Assembly (NCBI RefSeq): GCF_014654615.1
Contig: NZ_BNBB01000007.1
Coordinates: forward strand, 62,001 to 126,000
DNA length: 64,000 nt
Source: Streptosporangium violaceochromogenes
GTDB taxonomy: Bacteria; Actinomycetota; Actinomycetes; Streptosporangiales; Streptosporangiaceae
Direction: 5' to 3'
Shown: positions 52,493 through 61,318 of the stretch, in pieces
Numbering within the stretch: position 1 is the stretch's first letter
Layout: each line of letters opens with the position of its first letter
Notes under the pieces: generated by a model
The model's input: the letters and a program-made list of their open reading frames with translations, nothing else
Databases searched by the model: none
Told to the model about the DNA's origin: nothing
Made by a program: the position numbers and the translations under genes

Positions 52493-53370
52493 CGGCTCGG
52501 AACGTCCTCACCTCCCCGACACGGGCCGCGGAGTGCGGGGCGATCTGCGCCGTGGCCGGGCAGTCCCAGCGTGGCATGCGCGAGTGGGCCGAGGCCTATC
52601 CCCGGCTCTTCGCCCCCAAACCGTTCGACGCGGCGCTGTACAGCACCCTGTCGCTGGCCATGGCGTTCAGCGGGCCGTGGTTCACCGCCGGGCAACTGCG
52701 GATGGCCAACAAGGCCACCCTGTGGGCCTTCGGCCTGGACTGGCTCGTCGACTACGTCGCCACCTCCCCGCGGGAGGCGGAGGACATCGCGCGGCGGTGC
52801 CTGGAGGTGGCCGAGGGTGGATCACCCCTCCCCGGCGACGACCTCACCCGCATGCTGGCCGACATCCGCGACGAACTCGGCGCCTCGCCCGCGTTCCCGG
52901 TGCTCGGGCCGGTCTGGCGCGCCGAACTCCGGCGGATGCTGGAGGCGATGCTGCGGGAGACGCGCTGGAAGGCCGCGAAGGCCGGCCCGACGTTCGAGGA
53001 GTACCTCGACAACGCCGACAACCTCGGCTTCTCCTTCGTGTTCTTCTCCCACTGGCTGTACGTCGCGGGTCCGGACGTCGCCGACCCCGCGACGGTGGCG
53101 GAGGCGGGCCGGGCGGTGCAGCGGGTGATCCGGCTCCTCAACGACCTCGGCACCTACGAGCGCGACGTGACCTGGGGGGACCTCAACGTCCTGCTTCTCG
53201 GCGTCCCCCGCGCGGAGGTCGAGCGGCGCCTGGCCGGGCTCGCCGCCCGCAGCCGGGAGCTGATCGCCCCGCTGCGGGCGGGCAGCCCGGAACTGGCGGG
53301 CTATCTGGAGCGGCAGATGGACTTCTGCGCGGGCTTCTACCAGGTCGGCGACTACTGGGGTGGTCTGTGA
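52489..53370 (+). CDS. Class I terpene synthase (diterpene type)
   Basis: The 293-residue protein has an all-alpha class I terpene synthase fold. The Asp-rich motif is the variant 'LDWLVDYVATSPREAEDI' (D-x3-D), and the second metal motif is 'RLLNDLGTYERDVTWGDL', where N-D-L-G-T-Y-E-R-D takes the place of the usual N-D-x2-S-x3-E. These bind the Mg-diphosphate cluster. Paired with the class II cyclase encoded next, it would ionise a bicyclic diphosphate. The GTG start overlaps the P450 stop. Confidence 0.85.
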   Translation: MTARNVLTSPTRAAECGAICAVAGQSQRGMREWAEAYPRLFAPKPFDAALYSTLSLAMAFSGPWFTAGQLRMANKATLWAFGLDWLVDYVATSPREAEDIARRCLEVAEGGSPLPGDDLTRMLADIRDELGASPAFPVLGPVWRAELRRMLEAMLRETRWKAAKAGPTFEEYLDNADNLGFSFVFFSHWLYVAGPDVADPATVAEAGRAVQRVIRLLNDLGTYERDVTWGDLNVLLLGVPRAEVERRLAGLAARSRELIAPLRAGSPELAGYLERQMDFCAGFYQVGDYWGGL

Positions 53371-55286
53371 GCCTCGACGATCTCCCGCGCTCCGGCGCGG
53401 CGCGGCATATCCCCTGCGGCGCGGCGCGGCGGGCGCCCGAGGCGGCGGAACGGTCCGCACCCGGCGGGGTCGACGTGGCCGCCGGGGCGCGCGAGCTGGT
53501 CGCCGGCCTGCTGGCCGAGCCGTGGGGCCGGGTCTCCGCCTCGCCGTACGAGACCGGCAGGCTGGTGAGCATGGCCCCGTGGCTGGGCGGTCACGCCCGG
53601 CGCGTGGGGTTCCTGCTGGAGACCCAGCGGCCCGACGGCGGCTGGGGGCCGCCGGAGGGGTACGCGCTGGTGCCCACCCTGAGCGCGACCGAGGCGCTTC
53701 TGGCGGAGCTGCGGCGAGGTGCTCCCGACCTCCCCGGCACCCCCGGCAGGCCCGGTGTGTCCGATGTGCCCGCCGCGCCCGGCGAGGGGAGGGCGGCCGT
53801 GGCCGGGGCCGCCCGGCGGGGGCTCGCGGCGCTGCGCCGCTGGGCGCGCGGTCTGCGCGACCTGCCCGACCTGCCGGCGATCGAGCTCATCGCGCCGGCC
53901 CTGACCGCCATGATCAACGGTCATCTGGAGGCGGCGGGGGACGGGGAGCCGCTGAAGCCGCCCGCCGGGATGAACGACGCCAAGCTGTCGGCGATCCGGG
54001 CGCTGCTGGCCTCGGGCGCGGCGGTCCCGCGGAAGCTGCTGCACGCCCTGGAGGTCGCGGGGGAGACGGCGGCCGGGGCGGCGGGGGTGGCCCCGACCCC
54101 GATGGACGGAGCGGCCGGGGGGAAGCCTCCGTCCCGGGAGGGGGCGGGCGGCGCCCCGGCCGGGAGGGGGGGAGGGGCCCCGGCGGCGATCGCCGCGGTC
54201 GGGGCCTCCCCGGCGGCGGGCGCCGCGTGGCTCGGCCCGGCGGGCGGTCCCGGCTCGGCCGTACGGCGCTATCTGGAGGCGGTCGTGGAGCGGTCCGGCG
54301 GGCCGGTCCCCTGCGCCCTGCCCATCACCCTGTTCGAGCGCGGCTGGACGCTGAGCTGGCTGCGGCGGGCCGGTGTCCCGGTGACCGTGCCGCGGGAACT
54401 GGTGGCGAGCCTGGAGGCCGCGGCCGTCCCGGGCGGCGCGGCGGCGGGCCCCGGGCTGCCGCCGGACTCCGACACCACCTCCGTCGGGCTGTACGCGCTG
54501 GCACTGCTCGGGGAGCCCCGCGAACCCGCCGGTCTGTGGGCCTACGAGACCGGCACCCATTTCTGCACCTGGAGGGGGGAGGAGGGGGCCTCGCCGACCG
54601 TCAACGCGCACGTGCTCGACGCCTTCGGCGAGTACGCGCGGTGCCGAGGCGGCACCGCGGACGTCTCGCGGTACACGGCGGCCGCGGTCCGGCTGTCGGC
54701 GTGGCTGCGCGAGCGTCAGCGGGCCGACGGGAGCTGGCTGGACCGGTGGCACGCCTCGCCGTACTACGCCACCGCCTGCTGCGCGCTCGCGCTGCGCGAC
54801 CACGGCGGCCGGGAGTCGGAGGGGGCGGTGCGCGCCGCCGTGCGCTGGCTGCTGGACACGCAGCGTGAGGACGGCTCCTGGGGCCGGTGGGAGGGGACGG
54901 CGGAGGAGACGGCCTACGCCCTGCAGACCCTCCTGCTGGCAGGCGCGCCCGCCGGGACATCCGGAGGGACCCGCGCCGGCGCGTGGGAGACGGCGGGTCC
55001 CTCCGATGACGGCCGTCGCGCGGCGGCCGTCGCGCACGGCTACCGGTGCCTGCGGGAGTGCGTCACGGAACGTGGCCATCCGGCCGGCGCCCCCGCGCTC
55101 TGGCACGACAAGGATCTGTATTTCCCGGCGGCCATCGTCACGGCGGCGGTCCTGGGAGCGCTCCATCTGGCCCGTCGCGCGCTGTCCGCCGGGGGCGCGG
55201 GGGTGCCCGCCACCTTGTCCAACGGAGCGTCCACCTTGTCCAATAGGGCGCTCGGTGGGCCGCCGGGACGGTGTCACCGTGACTAG
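53367..55286 (+). CDS. Class II diterpene cyclase (DxDT-type)
   Basis: The 639-residue protein has the beta-gamma barrels of class II cyclases with QW-type repeats ('QRPDGGWGPPEGYALVPTLS', 'RQRADGSWLDRWHASPYYAT', 'TQREDGSWGRWEGTAEETAY'). The acid motif is D367-S-D-T-T in 'PPDSDTTSVGLYALALLG', a DxDT(T) variant as in some bacterial class II diterpene cyclases including Mycobacterium Rv3377c (from memory). C-terminal 'ALWHDKDLYFPAAIVTAAVL' is typical. It protonates GGPP to a decalin diphosphate. A Gly/Ala-rich loop (about 238-285) interrupts the domain. The GTG start overlaps the class I gene stop. No GGPP synthase is nearby. Confidence 0.88.
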   Translation: MSLDDLPRSGAARHIPCGAARRAPEAAERSAPGGVDVAAGARELVAGLLAEPWGRVSASPYETGRLVSMAPWLGGHARRVGFLLETQRPDGGWGPPEGYALVPTLSATEALLAELRRGAPDLPGTPGRPGVSDVPAAPGEGRAAVAGAARRGLAALRRWARGLRDLPDLPAIELIAPALTAMINGHLEAAGDGEPLKPPAGMNDAKLSAIRALLASGAAVPRKLLHALEVAGETAAGAAGVAPTPMDGAAGGKPPSREGAGGAPAGRGGGAPAAIAAVGASPAAGAAWLGPAGGPGSAVRRYLEAVVERSGGPVPCALPITLFERGWTLSWLRRAGVPVTVPRELVASLEAAAVPGGAAAGPGLPPDSDTTSVGLYALALLGEPREPAGLWAYETGTHFCTWRGEEGASPTVNAHVLDAFGEYARCRGGTADVSRYTAAAVRLSAWLRERQRADGSWLDRWHASPYYATACCALALRDHGGRESEGAVRAAVRWLLDTQREDGSWGRWEGTAEETAYALQTLLLAGAPAGTSGGTRAGAWETAGPSDDGRRAAAVAHGYRCLRECVTERGHPAGAPALWHDKDLYFPAAIVTAAVLGALHLARRALSAGGAGVPATLSNGASTLSNRALGGPPGRCHRD

Positions 55287-55368
55287 GATGTAACGGACAG
55301 TAACCTAAATTCCTCGCAGAAACTTCAGTTCAGAAAAGGACATAGGACCCTAACTGGTCAATCTTGCC

Positions 55369-55397
55369 TTGAGTGTGATTGGTGACATTGCTAAGGT
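55369..55397 (+). promoter_or_regulatory. Putative promoter of the cvn operon
   Basis: TTGAGT (55369-55374), a 17-base spacer and TAAGGT (55392-55397) lie in the AT-rich 218-base gap between the class II cyclase gene and cvnA. A second AT-rich patch (55440-55490) with TGATTCACACG lies closer to the start. Confidence 0.5.
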
Positions 55398-55504
55398 TCT
55401 CCGGTGCGATGCTGGATGCCGCCAGCGGTGTGACGTGGTCTCGATTGATTCACACGTATTAATCACCGTGAAACGTAATGTGATTTCCTTTCACTTTCAC
55501 CGGG

Positions 55505-57973
55505 ATGGGTGCTATGCGCTTGCGTAACGCGCGTTTGCGGACCAAGGTCACGGCACTGCTGGTGTCACTCATCGCACTCTGGGCCTTCACCGCGTGGGTT
55601 ACGGTGCGTGAGGGCCTGAACATGCTCGGCGTCAGCAAGCTCGACACCGCCGTCGCCGAGCCGAGCGAGCGTCTGCTTGCCGAACTGCAGGCGGAGCGGC
55701 GGGTCAGCCTGATCTACCTGGGCGATTCCCGCCCCGCCCGCCAGCAGCGTGAGGCGCTGGGCGCCCAGCGCAAGCGGACCGGGGAGACCGTCGCCACCTT
55801 CCGCCGGCTCGCCTCCGGCGGCGACGTCAGCCTGCTCGGAAGCGCGGCTCTCGTCCGGCGTGTCGAAGAAACGTTCCAGAAGCTGGACGGCCTCGCCGCC
55901 ATCCGCAAGGCCGTCGACTCCGGGACGTTGGACCGTGTCAAGGCGGCCACGGCCTTCACCGAGGTCATCGAGTCCCTGTACCGCATCTACGACTCGATGG
56001 CCACGCTGGACGACGCGGCGGTCGCCAAGGACACCCGGACCGTCATCCAGCTGAGCCGGGCCCGGGACGTGCTGTCGCTGGAGGACGCCCTGGCCTCGGG
56101 GGCCCTGACGGCGGGCCACTTCACCGACGCCGAGCGCGCCCTGTTCACCCAGGTCGTCGGCACCCGCCGCTTCCTGCTGCAGGACGCCGTGTCCGAGCTG
56201 CCGCCCGCCGACCGCGTCGCCTGCGACCGGCTGATCGCCGGGGAGCAGTTCGTCCGCATGCGCACCATGGAGGAGCAGCTCATGCGGCCCCTCCCCGCCG
56301 TCGCGGCGACCACCTCCCCGACCGGCGCGATCACGCCCGCCCCGGCGGAGGCGGTCGACGCCCGGCAGTGGTCGGCGGCGGCCCAGCCCGTGCTGGCGAA
56401 GCTGATGGACGTGGTGCTCACCGCCGGCGACGGCATCGTGGAGCGGGCCACCCCGATCGCGGTCGGCGTCATCGTGCGGCTCTCACTGGCCGGGGGACTG
56501 GGCCTGCTGGCCGTCATCGCCTCCATCGTCCTGTCCATCACCACCGCGCGGGCCCTGGTCCAGCAGCTCGACCGGCTCCGGGTCGCCGCCTGGGAGCTGG
56601 CCAACGACCGGCTGCCGTCGGTGGTGGACCGTATCGGCCACGGGCAGGAGGTGGACGTCGCGGCCGAGGCCCCGCCTCTGGAGTTCGGCAACGACCAGAT
56701 CGGGCACGTCGGCCAGGCGTTCAACGCCGTGCAGCGGACCGCCATCAAGGTCGCGGTCGAGCAGGCCCAGCTGCGGCGCGACATCGCCGACATCCTGCGC
56801 AACCTCGCCCGCCGTACCCAGTCGCTCGTCCACCGTCAGCTCAGCGTGCTGGACGTCATGGAGCGGCGTGAGAACGATCCGCAGGAGCTTCGCGACCTGT
56901 TCCGGCTCGACCACCTGGCCACCCGCATGCGGCGCTACGCGGAGAACCTCCTGGTGCTGGCCGGGTCGGCTCCCGGCCGCGCCTGGCGGGACTCGGTCCC
57001 GATGATCGACGTGGTCCGCGGCGCGCTGGCCGAGATCGAGGACTACACCCGGGTCGACGTGCTGCCGCTGGGCGACGTCACCCTGGACGGCCGCGCCGTG
57101 GGCGACGTCATCCACCTCGTCGCCGAGCTGGTCGAAAACGCCGCCTCCTTCTCCCCTCCGTACACCACGGTGCAGGTCAGCGGCTACGCCGTGGCCCACG
57201 GCTACGCCCTGGAGGTCGAAGACCGCGGCCTGGGCATGAGCCCTGAGGACATCGACTCGGCCAACGAGCGGATCGCCAACCCGCCGGAGCTCAAGCTGGG
57301 GGGCAACGCCCGGCTGGGGCTCTACGTGGTCAGCCGCCTGGCCGAACGGCACGACATCCGGGTGACGTTCAAGATCTCGCCCTACGGGGGTACGACGGTC
57401 GTCGTCCTGCTCCCGCAGGACCTGGTCGGTGACCGGAAGGCGCCCGAGGCCGAGGTCGGCGCGACGGTGCCGCAGCCCCGGACGGTGATCACCAGTCCGC
57501 TGACCGGAGCGGGAACCGCCGGGAGCCGCGACTGGGACGCCGACCCGTTGGGAATCGCAGCCGCCACGCCGGCCGCCAGGAGGGAGAACACCATCGATCC
57601 GTCCACCCGAATGACGCCGCCCGAACGACAGGAGACCGAGGGGCCGGCCGCGGACCGCCGCGGAGACGGTTTCTCCGAGGGGTTCGGCGCATCCCCTCCC
57701 TCACTGCCCTCCGTCATGCCCCCGCCCGACACCAGCCACACCCCGGGCGGCCTGCCGCGCCGCGTTCCCCAGACGCACCTCGCGGCCCCGCTGCAGGAGA
57801 CGGAGTCGCGCTCGCCCGAGCCGGTCCCCGACGAGGAGGACGACCGCTCTCCGGAGATGATCCGGGCGGCCATGTCCTCCTTCCAGCGGGGAACGCGCCA
57901 GGGGCGCTCCGATGCCGCCCAGATGCTTGACGAGGAAGGCGAGCGCACCAACCGTAACGAACCCCGTATGTGA
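55505..57973 (+). CDS. cvnA: Conservon sensor kinase-like protein CvnA
   Basis: The 822-residue membrane protein has a first span near residue 15-35, an extracellular nitrate/nitrite-sensor-like helical domain (about 40-310), a second span ('IVRLSLAGGLGLLAVIASIV'), a HAMP-like linker and a HATPase_c domain ('VAELVENAASFSPPYTTVQV', 'VEDRGLGMSPEDIDSANERI', 'GGNARLGLYVVSRLAERHDI'). No phospho-acceptor His box is evident. The last 170 residues are disordered and Pro-rich. It is the first component of the cvnABCD set that works with a roadblock protein, a DUF742 protein and a small GTPase. ATG at 55514 is an alternative start. Confidence 0.94.
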   Translation: MGAMRLRNARLRTKVTALLVSLIALWAFTAWVTVREGLNMLGVSKLDTAVAEPSERLLAELQAERRVSLIYLGDSRPARQQREALGAQRKRTGETVATFRRLASGGDVSLLGSAALVRRVEETFQKLDGLAAIRKAVDSGTLDRVKAATAFTEVIESLYRIYDSMATLDDAAVAKDTRTVIQLSRARDVLSLEDALASGALTAGHFTDAERALFTQVVGTRRFLLQDAVSELPPADRVACDRLIAGEQFVRMRTMEEQLMRPLPAVAATTSPTGAITPAPAEAVDARQWSAAAQPVLAKLMDVVLTAGDGIVERATPIAVGVIVRLSLAGGLGLLAVIASIVLSITTARALVQQLDRLRVAAWELANDRLPSVVDRIGHGQEVDVAAEAPPLEFGNDQIGHVGQAFNAVQRTAIKVAVEQAQLRRDIADILRNLARRTQSLVHRQLSVLDVMERRENDPQELRDLFRLDHLATRMRRYAENLLVLAGSAPGRAWRDSVPMIDVVRGALAEIEDYTRVDVLPLGDVTLDGRAVGDVIHLVAELVENAASFSPPYTTVQVSGYAVAHGYALEVEDRGLGMSPEDIDSANERIANPPELKLGGNARLGLYVVSRLAERHDIRVTFKISPYGGTTVVVLLPQDLVGDRKAPEAEVGATVPQPRTVITSPLTGAGTAGSRDWDADPLGIAAATPAARRENTIDPSTRMTPPERQETEGPAADRRGDGFSEGFGASPPSLPSVMPPPDTSHTPGGLPRRVPQTHLAAPLQETESRSPEPVPDEEDDRSPEMIRAAMSSFQRGTRQGRSDAAQMLDEEGERTNRNEPRM

Positions 57974-58069
57974 CGCCAGTGAAGATCGCGATTCGCGCGT
58001 GCCGCCTGGCGCCGACGAGCCGCCGGAAGGCCGACGACCGAACGCCCGCCGGCAGAAAGAGGACAACGA

Positions 58070-58501
58070 GTGGTGCAGGGAACAGGATCTTTCACCGATC
58101 TGGCCTGGTTGCTGGATGACCTGATCTCCCGAGTGGGAGAGGCCGAGCACGGGATCGTCTTCTCCACCGACGGCCTGCTTCTGGCGGCGTCGGCCAAAAT
58201 CGACCGGCCGGACGCCGAGCACCTGGCCGCCGTCGGTTCGGCGATCCAGAGCCTGGGCAGGGGGGTCAGCGACCGGATCAACGGCGGCGCGGTGCGCCAG
58301 ACCATCATCGAGATGCGCTCGGCCTATCTCATCGTGACCGCGGCGGGCCAGGGCGCCTGCCTGGCCGTGCTCTGCACGCCCGAGGCCGACGTCGGCCTCG
58401 TGGCCTACGAGATGGCCATGCTCGTCACCCGGGTCGGCCAGTACCTCATCTCGCCCGCGCGGACCGCCGAGTCCACGCCGAAGGACGACGCCCCGCGATG
58501 A
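58070..58501 (+). CDS. cvnB: Roadblock/LC7-domain protein CvnB
   Basis: The 143-residue protein is a roadblock/LC7 domain: 'TDLAWLLDDLISRVGEAEHG', 'VFSTDGLLLAASAKIDRPDA', 'EHLAAVGSAIQSLGRGVSD' and 'AYLIVTAAGQGACLAVLCTP'. In the mglAB-like conservon system it regulates the GTPase encoded by cvnD. GTG start, with AGAGGA five bases before it. Its stop overlaps the cvnC start. Confidence 0.95.
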   Translation: MVQGTGSFTDLAWLLDDLISRVGEAEHGIVFSTDGLLLAASAKIDRPDAEHLAAVGSAIQSLGRGVSDRINGGAVRQTIIEMRSAYLIVTAAGQGACLAVLCTPEADVGLVAYEMAMLVTRVGQYLISPARTAESTPKDDAPR

Positions 58502-58884
58502 ACCCCTTCGACGAGCGATCCCATCCGCAGTGGGTCGGCGAGGACGCCGGGCCGATCGTCCGGCCGTACGTCCTCACCCGCGGCCGGACCGAGCCGACAC
58601 GGGGCAGGTTCGACCTCATCACCCTGGTGGTGACGGTCCGCTCCGCCCTGTTGAAGGAGACGGCCCTGGACCCCGAGTGCCAGGCCATCGTGAAACTCTG
58701 CTACCAGCCGCAATCGGTGGCGGAGATCGCCGCGCACACGAACCTCCCGGCAGGCACCGTCCGTGTCCTGCTCAGCGACCTGCTCGACCAGGACCTCATC
58801 GCCCTGCAAGAGCCGCATACGGAGACCGACATGCATGACGAGAGGCTGTACAGGGCGGTGCTCGATGGACTCCGTGCGCTCTAA
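58498..58884 (+). CDS. cvnC: DUF742-domain protein CvnC
   Basis: The 128-residue protein is DUF742: 'IVRPYVLTRGRTEPTRGRFD', 'LITLVVTVRS', and a winged-helix-like C-half 'LCYQPQSVAEIAAHTNLPAG', 'VRVLLSDLLDQDLIALQEP'. It couples the kinase-like CvnA to the CvnB/CvnD module by an unknown mechanism. The ATG overlaps the cvnB stop. Confidence 0.95.
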   Translation: MNPFDERSHPQWVGEDAGPIVRPYVLTRGRTEPTRGRFDLITLVVTVRSALLKETALDPECQAIVKLCYQPQSVAEIAAHTNLPAGTVRVLLSDLLDQDLIALQEPHTETDMHDERLYRAVLDGLRAL

Positions 58885-59482
58885 CCGCGACGCGGGACGC
58901 GTCAAACTGCCCACGGCGATCAAGATCCTGGTCGCGGGCGGCTTCGGGGCGGGGAAGACCACCCTGGTCGGGGCGGTCTCGGAAATCCAGCCGCTGCGGA
59001 CCGAGGAGACCCTGACCGACAGAGGCGTCGGGGTCGACGACCTGTCGGGGGTGGAGGCCAAGCAGACCACCACGGTCGCGATGGACTTCGGCCGCATCAC
59101 CATCGGGGACGCCTACCGGCTCTACCTGTTCGGCACCCCCGGGCAGGAGAGGTTCTGGTTCCTGTGGGACGAGCTCGCCCTCGGCGCGCTGGGCGCGGTC
59201 GTCCTGGCCGACACCCGCAGGCTGGCCGACTGCTTCCCCTCGCTGGACTACTTCGAACGGCGCCACACGCCCTTCATCGTCGCGGTCAACTGCTTCGACG
59301 GGGCACGCCGCTACGACCTGGAGGAGGTGCGGCTCGGCCTGACCCTCCATCCGGACATCCCGATCGTGCTCTGCGACGCCAGGGAGCGCGAGTCGAGCAA
59401 GAAGGTGCTGATCACGCTGGTGGAGCACGCGATGAAGGTACGGCTCGGCACCGCGGCCACCGGGGAGGCCGCGGCCCGGTGA
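58865..59482 (+). CDS. cvnD: Small GTP-binding protein CvnD
   Basis: The 205-residue Ras-like GTPase has P-loop 'KILVAGGFGAGKTTLVGAVS', a switch II 'YLFGTPGQERFWFLWDELAL', and 'FIVAVNCFDGARRYDLEEVR' in place of NKxD. ATG at 58865 is chosen since it is the start nearest the P-loop that lies inside the cvnC end (20-base overlap). It cycles between GTP and GDP under CvnB. The set is the last in the operon and is followed by a hairpin. Confidence 0.95.
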   Translation: MDSVRSNRDAGRVKLPTAIKILVAGGFGAGKTTLVGAVSEIQPLRTEETLTDRGVGVDDLSGVEAKQTTTVAMDFGRITIGDAYRLYLFGTPGQERFWFLWDELALGALGAVVLADTRRLADCFPSLDYFERRHTPFIVAVNCFDGARRYDLEEVRLGLTLHPDIPIVLCDARERESSKKVLITLVEHAMKVRLGTAATGEAAAR

Positions 59483-59510
59483 GGCGGCCTCCCGGATCCG
59501 GGAGACCGCC
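59483..59510 (+). terminator. Hairpin terminator after cvnD
   Basis: GGCGGCCTCCCGG (59483-59495) pairs with CCGGGAGACCGCC (59498-59510) with one mismatch, directly after the cvnD stop. Confidence 0.7.
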
Positions 59511-59680
59511 TGACGAGCGTGTGGCGGCCGTGCGACGCCCTCGGGGCGGCACCCCGCGGCGGGACGTGAGAGCCACCTGGCACGATCCCGGCCGTTCCCG
59601 GAAGGCCCCGCCCGCTCGGCGGTGGCGATTGCCGGTCTTCTGGGATACCGGCCGGGTCGCTCGCTACTGTGGCCTGTGTG

Positions 59681-60103
59681 ATGTACCGACCGGTGATCGC
59701 CGCGCTGCTTCTGGCGGCGCTGGTGACGGGATGCGGCGAGGGCACTCCCGTCTACGACCTCGGCGTGATCGTCCATGGAAGCGCCGGAAAGACCTCCGAG
59801 GTCAGGCTCAGCCACGGCAAGCATTTCTCGCTCGCCGTGAACGACAGTCCCTCGGTGGGGGACAGCTGGCGGATGTCGGGGCGCCCGGACGCGAGGGTGG
59901 CGTCGTTCGTCAGCGAGGAGTACGAAGGGGTCTCCGGCGTCGACGGGGTGCACTACTTCGTCTTCAGCGCCAAAGACCCGGGCACGACCACCGTCACGCT
60001 CTCCGACTGCGAGAACTGCCCGCCCGGCGTGCCCATGAAGGTACGGCGCGGGCGGGGCGAGCACGAGCCGGGCAACGCGGTCTTCCGCGTCACCGTCGTC
60101 TGA
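59681..60103 (+). CDS. Lipoprotein, chagasin (I42)-like
   Basis: The 140-residue protein has a lipoprotein signal ending in 'LLLAALVTGCGEG', with the lipobox Cys. The mature part has an immunoglobulin-like pattern: 'HFSLAVNDSPSVGDSWRMSG' resembles the N-P-T-T-G-Y-x-W loop of chagasin-type cysteine-protease inhibitors, and 'GTTTVTLSDCENCPPGV' the later loop. A structural resemblance does not prove inhibition. Start codons GTG 59669, GTG 59678 and ATG 59681 are all possible; a TACTGT -10-like box at 59665-59670 suggests a leaderless transcript. Confidence 0.72.
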   Translation: MYRPVIAALLLAALVTGCGEGTPVYDLGVIVHGSAGKTSEVRLSHGKHFSLAVNDSPSVGDSWRMSGRPDARVASFVSEEYEGVSGVDGVHYFVFSAKDPGTTTVTLSDCENCPPGVPMKVRRGRGEHEPGNAVFRVTVV

Positions 60104-60239
60104 GGCGGGGCGCCGCTGTCACCCGCCGGTCCGTCCGGGGCCGGCGGGCGAGGCCCGAGGCCGTGTGGGGCCGGTGGGGCCGGTGGGTCGGTGGGCCGCT
60201 GTTTGACGGCTCGTGATCGATCGGGCGATAGTGGGACAG

Positions 60240-61238
60240 GTGACCTCCCCCCGACTCCTCGCCTGCGCCCTTGCCGCCACGCTGACCCTGAGCGCCTGCA
60301 CCCTCACCACCCCCGAAGCCCCCGTGGCCGGCCCGGCCACCGCCGGGGGTGTGGTGGGAGCGGAGGCGGGCGCCGGCATCGGGACGGCCCTTCCCTCGGC
60401 GCTGCCCTCCGGCGACGTGCCCGCCGTCACCGAGCTCACTCCCGAGGCCTACGGCGCCGAGCTCGCCCGGGCGCGCACGCCCATCAGGAGCGCGCTCGGC
60501 AGGCTGAACGCGGCCGGCGGCAAGGGCCTCGACCGGAGGGTGGAGCAGACGGCCGCCGAGGTGCGGGAGGCGGTCCTGGGGCTTGAGGCGCTGGTGCCGC
60601 CGGCCGAGGCGCGGGCCCAGCACGGCACCTACGCGGGAACGCTCCGCCGGTTCGCCGACGCCCTCCAGAGTGCCCGGCAGGACGTCCAGGCCCAGAAGGT
60701 GTGCACCGGCCCCGCCGTGCTGACCGGGCTGAAGGAGGGCGGGCAGGTCGCCCCCCTCCTGGAGAGCGCCGCCGCCCTCGCGAGCCTGGGCGACTACCGT
60801 ACCGACGTCGTCCCGGTGAAGATCTCCGGGGAGCGGTCCAGGCGCCTGCGCAACGGCACCTTCGTCACCTCCGAGAGCCGCACCGGACGGGCCTACCTCG
60901 AAGTGAGGAACGGCAACGCCCAGGACGCGGTCGTCGTGCTGATGCGCGGCCGTACGAAGGCGGTCACCGTCTACGTCCGCGGGAAGTCGAGGTTCAGGGT
61001 GCAGGGGGTGCGGGACGGGAGGTACACCGCCTACTACGCGCTCGGCACCGACTGGGACGCCCGGGCGCGGGGCTTCACCCGCTCATGCGCCTTCCAGGAG
61101 TTCGGCAGGCCGGTGCGGTTCAGGACGGTGTACACCGGTGCCCAGATCCGCTGGAACAACTGGACCATCACCCTCAACCCCGTCGTGGGGGGAACCGTGC
61201 GGTCCAAGCACATCAAGCCGGGCGACTTCCCGGGCTGA
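60240..61238 (+). CDS. Lipoprotein of unknown function
   Basis: The 332-residue protein has a signal peptide 'LLACALAATLTLSACTLTTP' with the lipobox L-S-A-C. A Gly/Ala/Pro-rich linker, a helical region (about 70-150) and a beta-rich C-terminal domain ('RAYLEVRNGNAQDAVVVLMR', 'GRYTAYYALGTDWDARARGF') follow. The last domain has no family I recognise with certainty. GTG at 60240 gives a normal signal peptide; GTG 60213 would add nine residues. A GATAGT -10-like box at 60227-60232 is close. Confidence 0.78.
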   Translation: MTSPRLLACALAATLTLSACTLTTPEAPVAGPATAGGVVGAEAGAGIGTALPSALPSGDVPAVTELTPEAYGAELARARTPIRSALGRLNAAGGKGLDRRVEQTAAEVREAVLGLEALVPPAEARAQHGTYAGTLRRFADALQSARQDVQAQKVCTGPAVLTGLKEGGQVAPLLESAAALASLGDYRTDVVPVKISGERSRRLRNGTFVTSESRTGRAYLEVRNGNAQDAVVVLMRGRTKAVTVYVRGKSRFRVQGVRDGRYTAYYALGTDWDARARGFTRSCAFQEFGRPVRFRTVYTGAQIRWNNWTITLNPVVGGTVRSKHIKPGDFPG

Positions 61239-61266
61239 CGTCGCCGCCGGGCCGGGCGGCGGGATC

Positions 61267-61304
61267 GCGGGATCGCGACCTCCACCGTGAGATCGCGATC
61301 CCGC
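61267..61304. terminator. Bidirectional hairpin between convergent genes
   Basis: GCGGGATCGCGA (61267-61278) pairs perfectly with TCGCGATCCCGC (61293-61304) over a 14-base loop, between the lipoprotein stop and the end of the minus-strand zinc-ribbon gene. Confidence 0.75.
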
Positions 61305-61318
61305 TCTCCCCGGCCGTG

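Noticed and set aside
55210..55250. CCACCTTGTCCAA occurring twice as a regulatory repeat
   Set aside because: It lies in the 3' end of the class II cyclase gene and may be coding repetition. No partner site is seen upstream of cvnA.
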